46,119 bases of DNA from CAZAXU01 sp964489245 (GCA_964489245.1 CAZAXU010000013.1:1-46119), one strand, 5' to 3'; numbered from the stretch's first letter, positions 1 to 9,361 are shown. The notes: generated by a model from the sequence alone, not told the origin. Program-made: numbers and translations.

Positions 1-33
1 GTCGTTGAGCGTATTAATATCCGTATTACACAT
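1..33 (-). CDS. Possible start of a further gene, cut by window edge
   Basis: An ATG on the minus strand opens a frame that stays open for all 11 codons to the window edge (MCNTDINTLND). It starts 6 nt after the stop of the amidase gene, as expected for the next gene of an operon. The fragment is too short to assign to a family, and the start could be spurious. It matters because it suggests that the amidase and large-protein block continues to the left. Confidence 0.3.
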   Translation of the reverse strand, partial: MCNTDINTLND

Positions 34-39
34 GGCGGG

Positions 40-639
40 TTATTTAAAAATTTCTTTTTTCACACGTAAAATGGCATTCATATGATAGTCAATAATCTGT
101 TGTCGTCCTTCACGGGTCATCAAGATATTTTGGCATTCGTCTTTGTTGTCCATAAAGAAATTTTCGGTCAATATGGCGGGCATTCTCGTTTTGGTCAGCA
201 CATAGAAATGTTGTTCTTTGTCCAAGTCGCCATCGCTGAAATCCGTTCTCAATTTTCGGTTTGGAAATATTTTTTTATACTCTTCGCCGAATATGGTGGC
301 AATACGGTCACTTTTTGTGTTTCCGGGTGATGTATATATTTCTGTTCCGTTTCCGCCACCGGCATTGGCATGTATGCTCAGATAAAAAACATTGTACGTG
401 CCGTATGCATTAGCTCTTTTCACTCTTGTGCGCAAAGTCACATCTCGATATTCCGGAGCGATATTCACATAGGATATTTTAAGACCCGTCAATTCTTGTA
501 TAATTCCGTTTGTGATGGCACGATTAAACTCGCCTTCAAACAATTGGCTGCCATTGTTCCAAATCGGAGATCGTTTTCCGGGGGTTTGATATTTGCCATT
601 GATCAAACTTCCGTGTCCGTTGTCTAATAGTATAAGCAT
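40..639 (-). CDS. N-acetylmuramoyl-L-alanine amidase (Amidase_3 family), no signal peptide
   Basis: The 199-residue protein is a stand-alone Amidase_3 domain, a zinc enzyme that cleaves the MurNAc-L-Ala bond of peptidoglycan. The motifs visible in order are DNGHG (zinc ligand H9), an acidic ligand near residues 35-37 (FEGEFN), SIHANA (H90) and ILTENFF (catalytic E159). The protein begins almost directly at the first catalytic motif, with no signal peptide, lipobox or cell-wall-binding domain. This is unlike housekeeping AmiA/B/C-type amidases and more like phage endolysins or cytoplasmically stored lysis enzymes. It lies 93 nt downstream of the 1204-residue gene on the same strand, separated by a strong hairpin (678-718), and is followed after 6 nt by another possible start. 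The enzyme family is clear; the biological role is inferred. Confidence 0.88.
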   Translation of the reverse strand: MLILLDNGHGSLINGKYQTPGKRSPIWNNGSQLFEGEFNRAITNGIIQELTGLKISYVNIAPEYRDVTLRTRVKRANAYGTYNVFYLSIHANAGGGNGTEIYTSPGNTKSDRIATIFGEEYKKIFPNRKLRTDFSDGDLDKEQHFYVLTKTRMPAILTENFFMDNKDECQNILMTREGRQQIIDYHMNAILRVKKEIFK

Positions 640-677
640 AATTTTTGGTTTTATTAGGTAGATATTATCATTGATAA

Positions 678-718
678 TTTCTTTTAAACAAGAGGCGAAG
701 CCTCTTGTTTAAAAGAAA
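678..718. terminator. Perfect 19-bp inverted repeat, bidirectional terminator-like
   Basis: A perfect 19-bp stem (678-696 and 700-718) encloses a GAA loop. The core is AAGAGGC-gaa-GCCTCTT and the outer arms are A/T-rich (TTTCTTTTAAAC / GTTTAAAAGAAA), so a U-run is formed on either strand. It sits just after the stop of the 1204-residue gene and before the amidase gene, so it should stop or attenuate transcription between them. Confidence 0.75.
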
Positions 719-732
719 TAAAAAAGCATATA

Positions 733-3700
733 CTATGAGGTTGTTGTATCTTTCCCTTCGAGCTTATCATTTGATGTTTTGAATTTGACATCTTCTATAT
801 TTTCAATATCAGTGCAGCAGGGCAGGCTTTCATTTTCCAAGTAAACGGATTTTCCTTGAATGATGGTCAGAGATGTTGGCACAACAGATTGCCATTTGTC
901 TTCTACAACTCCTTCTGTATAATATAACTCGCTGACAATAGACAAATATTTGTCGTCATCGGTGTTGATAACCAAACCTGTTCCGTTCCAAATATCGCCG
1001 GTTTCTATAAAATAAGTTACGGCTTTTTCAAAACCTTCTCTAACGGGCACAATTACTCGGGCAAAACTACTTTGCAAAAATTGTTGGAACAAATAGTCTG
1101 CTTTGTCTTGACTTTGGAAAAGTTCTTTCCAATTGCATTTTTCGCTCCAATAATAGTCATAAAACATTTTTGCCATCAAATTCCAGTCAAATGCTTGTTC
1201 AAAAAATTTGATGCGTTTGCCATAAGCATCAAGCTTATCAATATTTTTCAAACTTGGAATTCCACATCCCGTTTGTTCGCCTTCTTTATAGAAACCGATG
1301 TTTTTGAATTTATTTTCAAACGGTGCCATCAGCAGTTCAATGCTCAGTCTTTTCAATTCATTGACAACAGTCATTTCATTGAACCTCGGATTCTGCGTCA
1401 TTTTCTTTTCTTCTTCATTTTCAATTTCATTCATTTGTGCCTGTTGTGCCAAAGTGTCATTATAGGCTTTTAATTGTTTGTTGTAGGCTTGCATAATGGC
1501 ACTATAGACATCTTGTTGCCATTGTTCATAAACGCTGTCTTTGAGTGTGCAGGTCAATTTTGTTGTGATGGAATAGAACTCTATGTCATGGGTGCCAATG
1601 GCCAAGTTTATAATTCCTGTTGTGGGAATAACCGGAGCGTTGAAATTGATACGTTGTGTATATCTGCCATATACATCTCTTCTTTCATAAACACTGCCTC
1701 CTATGTTGATATTGATGTCTGCATGCGGAGAATTGAATGACCAAATCCCGTATTTTCCAACATGTTCTATTCTGTGGCAAAGATAGTCTTCGTCAACAAT
1801 CAAATCAGTATAAGTGTGATTGAAATAGTCTGTGCTGGCGCCCATGGTTTCCGAATGTGATTTGGCAACAATAAGTTCTTGTTCTTTCGGGCTATCCACC
1901 TGAACGCCATAGTGAGCAGCCAGTGAGCTGTAGTTGTTTCTGTTGATGTTTTGTGGCGTATTCACATTGAAGACAGACGGATGATCCGGTTTCACCGGTG
2001 TCTGTGAAGAATTGCCGTTTGCCGCTTCTTCTTCGGCATCAATGGCAATAAGTTCATTATAGACTTTAGCCGGTTGTGGAATCATGAATTCATAGACAAG
2101 ACGTTTGCCATAGTTAATCAGACGGTTGTTATAGACCTTATCAACCCAACGATATACACCGGTTACGTGTTTGCCACCTTTTCTGTTGTCATATCCGTGT
2201 TTGTAATTTTCTTCAAATTCTCTGGTTATGGTGCTGGTTCTTTTTGATTTGACTCGCTGAATAACTTTTTCCAAGGCTTTGCTTGTGACTTCTTCTGCAT
2301 ATGACTGGGATACGCTATTTGATTCTGATGAAGAAGTTGAAAATGAAGAATCGGAATGCATATCGGCATGTACGGAAAATCCCCATGCACTGGAGCCGGC
2401 ATGCACTTCTGCACCTATTCCGAAACTTAGGCTACGGCTTTTTTCTTCTTCCAGAACTTTGGTCACTTCAGAATTCATCTCATGTCTCGAGGTGCTGGTG
2501 GTGTCAGACAGGTCTTCTTTTTCAATTTCTTGAGATAGTTCTTCAGACAAAACCGATTTAATCAAGATTCTGCTGCTTTTTTCTTTATATTCTTTTGCCA
2601 TGATGTTTTCAATATGAGAAACCTCGCCGGGAATATAGCAACAAAGCTCTTGTTCCACACGTCTGAAATCAACAACACCAATGTTGTTGAGTCCTTGATA
2701 TTTGAAATGTGTTTCGTCTATTTCTTCACCAATAACAAAAGATGTTCCGGTTAAAATGGTATTGCAAACCTTGCCTTTTTTGCTCGTGACCAGTTTGACA
2801 TCGTTGTCTAGAATAAATTCTCCGAGAAACTCGATAAATGATTCGTCTGTCAATATCACGCCTCCTTTTTTATTTGACGGGTTTGAAAACAGAGCGGTAA
2901 GAATATTTAAAGAATAGTTTGTTTTGTTTGTTTCTTTACAACTGTGGCTGTGAATTAACTTATTGATTTTGTCTGTATCATTAATAATATGTTCTTTTCC
3001 GTCAACTGTCAGTTTGACGTGAGCTTCTTTGAAATAAGCGCCGGAACGGTCTAGTGTCAAAAGAAAGAAAACGGTGTTTTGATCAATCAGGTCTTGTCCG
3101 TGGTGAAAACTCAGAGAAAAATCATATAGACTCGTATTTTTTTCTATAACTGTTCCGTTCAGTGCAATTTTTGTATTGCCTGATTTGACAATTTGTGCAG
3201 CCTTTTTCTTCTCGTTATCGATGCTTCCTATAATCCTCGAATGCACAATGCTGTATGTTTGTTTTTGATAATTGTTTTTTTCAATATATTCAAGTGCACG
3301 TTTTGACAGTTTATCTTTGGCATAGTCACCAAAGATATTAGAGTACTCAAAATTAAACGGAGGCAATATGTCTTTGGGAATGGCTTGCTTGAATTCTGCA
3401 ATACTATTGTTTGTTGCTTTGTTTGTCCTGCTTATTTCCGGATGATCTGTCACATATTGTTTGATTTTGGCTACAGTTGCTTTCTTATATTTACTATATT
3501 CTGCATTATATTTTGCCAGAGCATCAGCATCATATGTTTTTTTTAGACTTTCAATCTCTTTTAAAATAGAAGTAAGAATTGATATATTTATTCTAGCTAA
3601 CTCAATTTCGTGTCTTTTGATTTGTTTTCTTTCTTTGCTCAGGTGTTCTACGCTTTTTCCTATTATATCGCCTTTGATAATTTTTAGCTCGGAACTTTTT

Positions 3701-4347
3701 TGAGCGCCTCCGTCGGTGCCATAAGTTCTCTTAACCGTGAAGGCTGCCGGAATTACTGCGGTGGCGTTAGCCAGCCGCCTGAGATACAGTTTCTTTTTTT
3801 CGTCTATTGAAAATTCGTCGACCTTTTTGGGATATTTGATTAAGGATTCAATATTTGAATTTGACATATCCTCGGTTTTGATTTTTTGTAAAAAATTATG
3901 TGCAACAATCACTTGCAGGCAAGCCTGTCTGATATGATAATTCTCTTTTTTTACAATGCTGTAAAACACATTATTCCACAGTCTTTGCAGAAAACCGGAA
4001 CTGATGTTTTTGTTAGTCGGGATACTCATCTCGCTCAATGAGGTGATATTTTGCTTATTCCTCAACAGATGGTTTGAGAAATTCCACAATTCATTGTTGA
4101 CTTTTTCAAGTGCTTCTTCGACATCGAAAATAGATTTGAAAACTCCGTTGGTTGAGAGTCTTTCAAATTGATCTGCTTTTCCTTTCACGTGAGTTCTAGC
4201 AGCATCAATGTCTGATGCAATTCCTTTTAAAAAATAATTGTCTTTGTGATTTGAAAGAAAAATAAAGTTAAGTCCTTTGTCGCTTCTTTCAATGGTTTGC
4301 GGTGATCGTAGTGTGGCAAACCTGAATAAATCAATTTTTGGTTTCAT
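733..4347 (-). CDS. 1204-residue protein of unknown function with amphipathic beta-hairpin segment
   Basis: I do not recognise a named family. There is no signal peptide, lipobox or T9SS tail, so it is presumably made as a cytoplasmic protein. Residues 1-400 are mostly helical, with charged stretches around 235-300. At 639-664 a strictly alternating segment forms two amphipathic strands: L,F,I,A,V,A and then W,F,V,A,M on one face, with S,G,E,H,D on the other, joined by a GSSA turn. A Ser-rich run (665-683) and a long charged helix (685-715) follow. Next come the motifs KHGYDNRKGG, VYRWVDKVY, NYGKRLVYEF and, near the C-terminus, FARVIVPVREGFEKAV. From memory, similar motif strings occur in unannotated proteins of about 1200 residues in other bacteria; this was not checked. 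The alternation resembles the membrane hairpins of beta-pore-forming proteins. That, and a role tied to the downstream amidase, are inferences. Confidence 0.8.
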   Translation of the reverse strand: MKPKIDLFRFATLRSPQTIERSDKGLNFIFLSNHKDNYFLKGIASDIDAARTHVKGKADQFERLSTNGVFKSIFDVEEALEKVNNELWNFSNHLLRNKQNITSLSEMSIPTNKNISSGFLQRLWNNVFYSIVKKENYHIRQACLQVIVAHNFLQKIKTEDMSNSNIESLIKYPKKVDEFSIDEKKKLYLRRLANATAVIPAAFTVKRTYGTDGGAQKSSELKIIKGDIIGKSVEHLSKERKQIKRHEIELARINISILTSILKEIESLKKTYDADALAKYNAEYSKYKKATVAKIKQYVTDHPEISRTNKATNNSIAEFKQAIPKDILPPFNFEYSNIFGDYAKDKLSKRALEYIEKNNYQKQTYSIVHSRIIGSIDNEKKKAAQIVKSGNTKIALNGTVIEKNTSLYDFSLSFHHGQDLIDQNTVFFLLTLDRSGAYFKEAHVKLTVDGKEHIINDTDKINKLIHSHSCKETNKTNYSLNILTALFSNPSNKKGGVILTDESFIEFLGEFILDNDVKLVTSKKGKVCNTILTGTSFVIGEEIDETHFKYQGLNNIGVVDFRRVEQELCCYIPGEVSHIENIMAKEYKEKSSRILIKSVLSEELSQEIEKEDLSDTTSTSRHEMNSEVTKVLEEEKSRSLSFGIGAEVHAGSSAWGFSVHADMHSDSSFSTSSSESNSVSQSYAEEVTSKALEKVIQRVKSKRTSTITREFEENYKHGYDNRKGGKHVTGVYRWVDKVYNNRLINYGKRLVYEFMIPQPAKVYNELIAIDAEEEAANGNSSQTPVKPDHPSVFNVNTPQNINRNNYSSLAAHYGVQVDSPKEQELIVAKSHSETMGASTDYFNHTYTDLIVDEDYLCHRIEHVGKYGIWSFNSPHADININIGGSVYERRDVYGRYTQRINFNAPVIPTTGIINLAIGTHDIEFYSITTKLTCTLKDSVYEQWQQDVYSAIMQAYNKQLKAYNDTLAQQAQMNEIENEEEKKMTQNPRFNEMTVVNELKRLSIELLMAPFENKFKNIGFYKEGEQTGCGIPSLKNIDKLDAYGKRIKFFEQAFDWNLMAKMFYDYYWSEKCNWKELFQSQDKADYLFQQFLQSSFARVIVPVREGFEKAVTYFIETGDIWNGTGLVINTDDDKYLSIVSELYYTEGVVEDKWQSVVPTSLTIIQGKSVYLENESLPCCTDIENIEDVKFKTSNDKLEGKDTTTS

Positions 4348-4909
4348 AGCGCCTTTTTTTTATTTATTGGTTCATAATTTCAATAACAAAACACTTCCAA
4401 AGAGAATTAACTCAGTGAAATCTTATAAGGCGCAATTGTGTTCGAAGCGACAAAAAATTTTGTCACGAATAAACACATGCAATATAACGCAATGATTTGT
4501 AATAAAAGTATATAATAATCACTTTTTTTGATATTTCTTAAAGAATTATGGTTTCTTATAAGTAAAATATTGTTGAGTTGTGAAATGGGTGCTTAAGTGT
4601 TTTCTAGGGATAGGATAAATTTCCGGCAGTTAAATTTTCATATCGGTTTGTATCAAATAATATGAGTTTTGTGAGATAAGATGACTGCAAAAAGTAGATA
4701 TGGGAGAAATATTATTTTATGAGTATGGCTTCTCGGAGAATTTTAAAAGATTTGTTTGGATATTACAAAGCTAAAAGCCCCAACTGCCCTGACAAATTGT
4801 TATTATCCTGTGGTGAATTTGGAACATGCTGTTGCCTGAGATAATGAACTTTCGTTATCAATCAATTCAGCTTGATTTTCAGAACTTCTGATTTACGAAA
4901 ACAGTAAAC
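4348..4909. other. 562-bp gene-free region upstream of the 1204-residue gene
   Basis: No credible coding frame is present on either strand. The stretch is very A/T-rich. It contains the dyad at 4437-4477, a smaller hairpin candidate at 4840-4859 (GATAA...TTATC) and a palindromic TCAGAA-c-TTCTGA just past the end of infB. The best promoter-like match for the large gene is a minus-strand TAGCTTTG (reverse of 4766-4773), which would give a leader of about 415 nt. Confidence 0.6.
4437..4477. promoter_or_regulatory. Dyad symmetry in the leader of the 1204-residue gene
   Basis: Nested inverted repeats are visible: GACAAAA / TTTTGTC (4449-4464) inside TTCG / CGAA, inside TGTG / CACA. It could be an operator or an mRNA hairpin about 90 nt upstream of the start codon. 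Function is inferred from symmetry and position only. Confidence 0.4.
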
Positions 4910-7591
4910 TTATAATTTTCTTTTAACCTCGTAGTTTTTATAAGCTTCAATTGTATCTCCGATTTCAAGATTGTTATAATTTTTAATCATTAGACCACAT
5001 TCATAGCCTTTGGCAACCTCTTTTACATCATCTTTGAACCGCTTGAGTGAAGCCAGTTCTCCGTCATAGATTACAATGCCTTCTCGGATAAGCCTGATTT
5101 TGGAATTGTTAAATATTTTTCCGCTGGTTACCATACAACCGGCAACGGTTCCCACCTTAGAAATTTTAAAGGTTTCTCGCACCTCGACATTTCCTGTGAC
5201 TTCTTCTTTAATTTCCATAGACAACATGCCTTCCATGGCTTCTTTCACATCATTGATTACATCATAAATGATGGAATAGGTTTTAATTTGAACTTCTTCC
5301 TGTTCAGAAAGTCTTCTTGCGGAAACAGATGGTCTGACATTAAATCCGATGATGATAGCATCCGAGGCTGATGCCAATAACACATCCGAGTCGCTGATTT
5401 GTCCAACGCCTTTGTGAATGATAACAACACTTACGTTTTCCGTAGATAGTTTTTGCAGTGAATCTGAAAGTGCTTCTACAGATCCATCCACATCTCCTTT
5501 GATAATCAGGTTGAGTTCTTTAAAATCACCCAAAGCAATTCTTCGCCCGATTTCATCAAGGGTGATATGTTTTTGAGCTCTGAGTTGTTGCTCTCTGATA
5601 AGCTGGTCACGTTTTTGTGCGATTCTTTTGGCTTCTCTCTCGTCTTCATATACCCTGAAAGTATCTCCGGCACTTGGTGCACCATCCAAGCCTAGAATGC
5701 TGATAGGTGTAGACGGACCTACTTCTTTAACCTTGTTTTCTCTTTCATCAAACATGGCTTTAATTCTTCCATGATGCTTGCCAACAAGAATATAATTTCC
5801 CATTTTCATCGTTCCGTTTTGCACCAAAAGGTTGGCAACATATCCTCTGCCTTTGTCCAGAGATGCTTCAATTACGGTTCCGTTTGCCGGTCTGTTCGGG
5901 TTGGCTTTCAGTTCGAGCATTTCTGCTTCCAAAAGAATTTTTTCCAATAGGTCATCGATGTTTTGACCTGTTTTGGCAGAAATTTCTTGAGATTGATATT
6001 TTCCTCCCCAGTCTTCAACCAAAAGATTCATATTTGCCAATTGTTGTTTGATATTATCAGGATTGGCATTGGGTTTATCCATTTTGTTGAGTGCAAAAAT
6101 AATGGGAACGCCTGCTGCTTGCGCATGGCTGATTGCTTCTTTGGTTTGCGGCATAACATCATCATCGGCAGCTATAACAATAACGGCAATATCGGTTACT
6201 TGTGTTCCTCTGGCACGCATTGCCGTAAAAGCTTCGTGTCCGGGTGTATCCAGAAATGTCAGTTTCTCGCCGTTTTTCAGGGTTACTTGATAAGCGCCGA
6301 TATGTTGCGTAATTCCTCCGGCTTCTCCGGCAACAACGTTTGCTTCACGAATATAGTCAAGTAGCGATGTTTTTCCGTGGTCAACGTGTCCCATGATGGT
6401 GATAATGGGAGTTCTTTTTAGCAAATCTTCAGGATTGTCCGGAATTTCTTCTTCATCTTCTTCTTCGGCATCTACAAATTTTACATCATAGTCAAATTCA
6501 TCTGCAACAAGACTAAGCGTTTCGGCATCCAGTCTTTGGTTCATTGTAACCATTAGCCCCAGTCCAAAGCAGGCGGTGATAACTTCTGTTACGGGCACCT
6601 CCATCATGCCGGCAATTTCGGCAACGGTGACAAATTCGGTTACTTTTAAAATTTTGCTTTCTTTTTCTTGATCCAACTGATCTTGTTTGGCTTGTTCTTT
6701 ACGTTTTTGTCTGCCTTCACGTTTTATTTTTGAACGCTTGGATTTTCCGCTTCCTTGAAGTCTTTCAAGTGTTTCTTTGATTTGTTTTTGAATTTCTTCA
6801 TCTGAGATTTCTGCTTTTGGAACAGGTTTCCTGCGATCTCGTCTTTTATTGTCTCCTCCACCTCGAGTCGGTTTGTTGTCAGAATTATATATTCTTTTTC
6901 TTTTTTTCTTCTTATTATTTTCTTTATCAGATTTATCAGACTTTTTTTCTTCTTTCTTCTTGGTTTTTTTTTCGAATTGTTTCAAATCGATTTTCTCTCC
7001 CGTGGTTTTAACACCCTTTAATTTCCGATATTTTGTTTCTATTTCCTGCTGCTTGATTTCACTTTCCGGCTTTTCAAGTTTTTGTTTTTCCGGTTTTTCT
7101 TTTTTCTGTTCGGAAATTTCTTTTTTATCTGATTCGATTTCTTTTTTGTCCTCGGATATTTTGTTTTCCGGTTTTTTGTCACCGGCAACCACAGGCATTT
7201 CTTTTTTGACCGGCGGAGGAGTTTCAACAGGATCTTTTATAGGCTCCGGAGTTGTGTCAATCTTACCAATGACTTTTGGACCTTCAAGTTTGATCTTTCC
7301 GGAAATTTCATCTTCTCTTTTCTTTTTATGGAGATCGTCTTCGTGTTCTTTTTCCAGCCTGATTTTTTCTTTTTCTTTTTTTTGTTCCTCACTGATTTCT
7401 GCAGATTTCTCTTTGATGTTTTTATCAGATTGAAATTCGTCTAACAAGACACTATAGGCTTGTTCAGAAATTGGTGTGCTGGGTCTGGGTCGATCGATTT
7501 CTATACCTTTTTCCTGTAGAAAATCAACGATTGTTTGTGCGCCGATATTCAACTCGCGCATTACCTGTCGTATGGTGATTTTTTTTGCCAT
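4910..7591 (-). CDS. infB: Translation initiation factor IF-2
   Basis: This 893-residue GTPase delivers initiator tRNA to the 30S subunit and promotes subunit joining. An IF2_N-type winged domain (residues 1-50, MRELNIGAQTIVDFL) is followed by a Lys/Glu-rich low-complexity linker (about 55-310) and a second IF2_N-like helical domain (about 313-370). The G domain follows, with GHVDHGKT (401-408), DTPGHEAF and NKMD, and then the usual C-terminal beta-barrel and tRNA-binding domains. The length and the long charged linker are normal for Bacteroidota. It is the last gene of rimP-nusA-infB, 28 nt after nusA. The reverse strand of the linker carries long Phe/Ser-rich open frames that are shadows. 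Confidence 0.98.
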   Translation of the reverse strand: MAKKITIRQVMRELNIGAQTIVDFLQEKGIEIDRPRPSTPISEQAYSVLLDEFQSDKNIKEKSAEISEEQKKEKEKIRLEKEHEDDLHKKKREDEISGKIKLEGPKVIGKIDTTPEPIKDPVETPPPVKKEMPVVAGDKKPENKISEDKKEIESDKKEISEQKKEKPEKQKLEKPESEIKQQEIETKYRKLKGVKTTGEKIDLKQFEKKTKKKEEKKSDKSDKENNKKKKRKRIYNSDNKPTRGGGDNKRRDRRKPVPKAEISDEEIQKQIKETLERLQGSGKSKRSKIKREGRQKRKEQAKQDQLDQEKESKILKVTEFVTVAEIAGMMEVPVTEVITACFGLGLMVTMNQRLDAETLSLVADEFDYDVKFVDAEEEDEEEIPDNPEDLLKRTPIITIMGHVDHGKTSLLDYIREANVVAGEAGGITQHIGAYQVTLKNGEKLTFLDTPGHEAFTAMRARGTQVTDIAVIVIAADDDVMPQTKEAISHAQAAGVPIIFALNKMDKPNANPDNIKQQLANMNLLVEDWGGKYQSQEISAKTGQNIDDLLEKILLEAEMLELKANPNRPANGTVIEASLDKGRGYVANLLVQNGTMKMGNYILVGKHHGRIKAMFDERENKVKEVGPSTPISILGLDGAPSAGDTFRVYEDEREAKRIAQKRDQLIREQQLRAQKHITLDEIGRRIALGDFKELNLIIKGDVDGSVEALSDSLQKLSTENVSVVIIHKGVGQISDSDVLLASASDAIIIGFNVRPSVSARRLSEQEEVQIKTYSIIYDVINDVKEAMEGMLSMEIKEEVTGNVEVRETFKISKVGTVAGCMVTSGKIFNNSKIRLIREGIVIYDGELASLKRFKDDVKEVAKGYECGLMIKNYNNLEIGDTIEAYKNYEVKRKL

Positions 7592-7619
7592 CCTGTATAA
7601 TTCTTACTTAATTTTATGC

Positions 7620-8885
7620 TTATTCGAATTCTTCTTTTAGAATTCTTCTAACTTCAATAATGGTTTCTTCTTCAAGATCCGTTCTTCTGACTAAATCGTC
7701 TATGTCATTTTTTAAAACACTTTTGGCAGTGTCTAAACCGATTTTACTGAATTCTTGAATAATCCAAGCATCGATTTCGTCACTGAATTCTGTCAGTTCA
7801 ACATCTTCATCGTCTTGTTCTCTTTGGATTTCCAGATTATATCCCGTGATATCGCTTGCCAATCTGATGTTCTGCCCTCTTTTTCCGATTGCTTTGGAAA
7901 TTTCGTCGGGTTTCATGTAGATATAGGCGGTTTTCTCTTCTTCGTTCAATTCAATTCTTTGAATTTTAACGGGCCCTAAAGCTCTTTGAATAAACAGCTT
8001 TGTGTTATCGGTGAAATTAATCACATCAATATTTTCGTTACGTAATTCTCTCACAATGCCGTGTATTCTGGATCCTCTCACGCCAACGCATGCGCCAACA
8101 GGGTCAATTCTGTCGTCATAAGTGTCCACGGCAACCTTTGCTTTTTCTCCGGGAATTCTGGCAATTTTTTTGATTGTAATCAGTCCGTCAAAGACTTCAG
8201 GAATTTCTTGTTCGAAAAGTTTTTCTAAGAACTTGTTGGAGACTCTTGAAAGTATAACAACCGGTTTATTTCCTCTCATATCAACTTTTTCGATAATGCC
8301 TCTGGCATTGTCTCCTTTTCTGAATTTTTCTCCCGGAATTTGTCTGTCTCGAGGCATCACAATTTCATTTCCGTCATCATCGATTAAATAGACCGATCCG
8401 GTTCTTACGTGATGTACTTCAGCAGTGTATAATTCATCAATTCTGTCATTGAAAAATTTGTGCAAATTGAGGTAATCATGTTCCATTAATTTGTTTTCCA
8501 AGTTCTGTTTCAATGCCGTAATAGCTCTACGCCCGAGATTAACCAACTGAAAAGCCTCGTCAACTTCATCGTCAATTTCAAAACTTTCATCTATTTTTTT
8601 TGCATCGGAAAGTCTGATCTGTTGGTATTCATTATAGGGTTCATAATCGTCAGTAACAACAGTCCTGTAAATCCAGATATCCAAATCACCTCGATCCGGG
8701 TTGATAATAATATCAAAATTATCTTCATCGGGCTCGCTGTCGTCTTTTTTCTTTTTCACGATTCCGTTTCTTTTTCTCAATGCGTGTGCAATGACATCTT
8801 TAAGAATAGCTAAGATTGTTGCTTTGTCAATGTTTTTTTCATCTTTAAATTCCAAAAAGGCTTCGACCAATTCTTTATTATTCAT
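7620..8885 (-). CDS. nusA: Transcription elongation/termination factor NusA
   Basis: The 421-residue protein has the NusA N-terminal domain (MNNKELVEAFLEFKDEKNI...), an S1 RNA-binding domain (about 130-200, with GSVYLIDDDGNEIVMPRDRQIPG split across it) and two KH domains. GACVGVRGSRI and EISKAIGKRGQNIRLAS are the KH GxxG loops. A short C-terminal helical tail replaces the long acidic repeats of E. coli, so it is near the usual length for this phylum. NusA binds RNA polymerase and modulates pausing, termination and antitermination. It lies 11 nt downstream of rimP in the conserved rimP-nusA-infB order. Confidence 0.98.
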   Translation of the reverse strand: MNNKELVEAFLEFKDEKNIDKATILAILKDVIAHALRKRNGIVKKKKDDSEPDEDNFDIIINPDRGDLDIWIYRTVVTDDYEPYNEYQQIRLSDAKKIDESFEIDDEVDEAFQLVNLGRRAITALKQNLENKLMEHDYLNLHKFFNDRIDELYTAEVHHVRTGSVYLIDDDGNEIVMPRDRQIPGEKFRKGDNARGIIEKVDMRGNKPVVILSRVSNKFLEKLFEQEIPEVFDGLITIKKIARIPGEKAKVAVDTYDDRIDPVGACVGVRGSRIHGIVRELRNENIDVINFTDNTKLFIQRALGPVKIQRIELNEEEKTAYIYMKPDEISKAIGKRGQNIRLASDITGYNLEIQREQDDEDVELTEFSDEIDAWIIQEFSKIGLDTAKSVLKNDIDDLVRRTDLEEETIIEVRRILKEEFE

Positions 8886-8896
8886 ATCAATTTTTT

Positions 8897-9361
8897 TTAA
8901 AATTTTAATACAACTTTTGCTTCAATAATTTCATCAAAAGCTATTTCTTTTCTATTGATTACAGTTTGTTTCCCCTTGCCAATTTTTTTTGGTTCTCGGG
9001 TTTTATACGTCAGGATGATTTGTTGCTCATCCATTTCAACAAGGTTTCCTTCAAAAGTTTTTTCTTGTGTTTTTACTTTGATTTGTTTGTTTAGATTTTT
9101 ATGAAATTGTCTTTTGAGCTTAAAAGGCTTTGTGATGTCAACAGAAGTTACTTCCAAAGAAAAATCATGTTCGTCTCGATCCAAATTATGTTCAATTTTT
9201 CTGCTGATATCAACAATAGCATCAATATTTACACCGTTATCCCCGTCAATAATCACTTTGATTTCATTATTGTCAGAAATAGATGTCTCTATCAAGAACA
9301 AATCCTGATGTTCATTCAATGCAGCCTCGATAAGTTGATGTACTTGTTCTTTAAAATTCAT
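8897..9361 (-). CDS. rimP: Ribosome maturation factor RimP
   Basis: The 154-residue protein is collinear with RimP. The N-terminal alpha/beta domain carries the family pattern IDGDNGVNIDAIVDISRKIEHNLD split around residues 35-60, followed by SLEVTSVDITKPFK (usual SLEVSSPGLDRPL) and a C-terminal SH3-like barrel. RimP assists 30S maturation. It is the first gene of the operon, with a -7 box at 9427-9434 and a leader hairpin at 9383-9398. Confidence 0.95.
   Translation of the reverse strand: MNFKEQVHQLIEAALNEHQDLFLIETSISDNNEIKVIIDGDNGVNIDAIVDISRKIEHNLDRDEHDFSLEVTSVDITKPFKLKRQFHKNLNKQIKVKTQEKTFEGNLVEMDEQQIILTYKTREPKKIGKGKQTVINRKEIAFDEIIEAKVVLKF

Noticed and set aside
40..4347. Prophage remnant
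   Set aside because: Only the amidase is phage-like; no terminase, capsid, portal, tail or integrase gene is present.
6849..7433. Long open frame on the plus strand rich in Phe and Ser
   Set aside because: It is the reverse strand of the Lys/Glu-rich linker of infB; low complexity explains the lack of stops.
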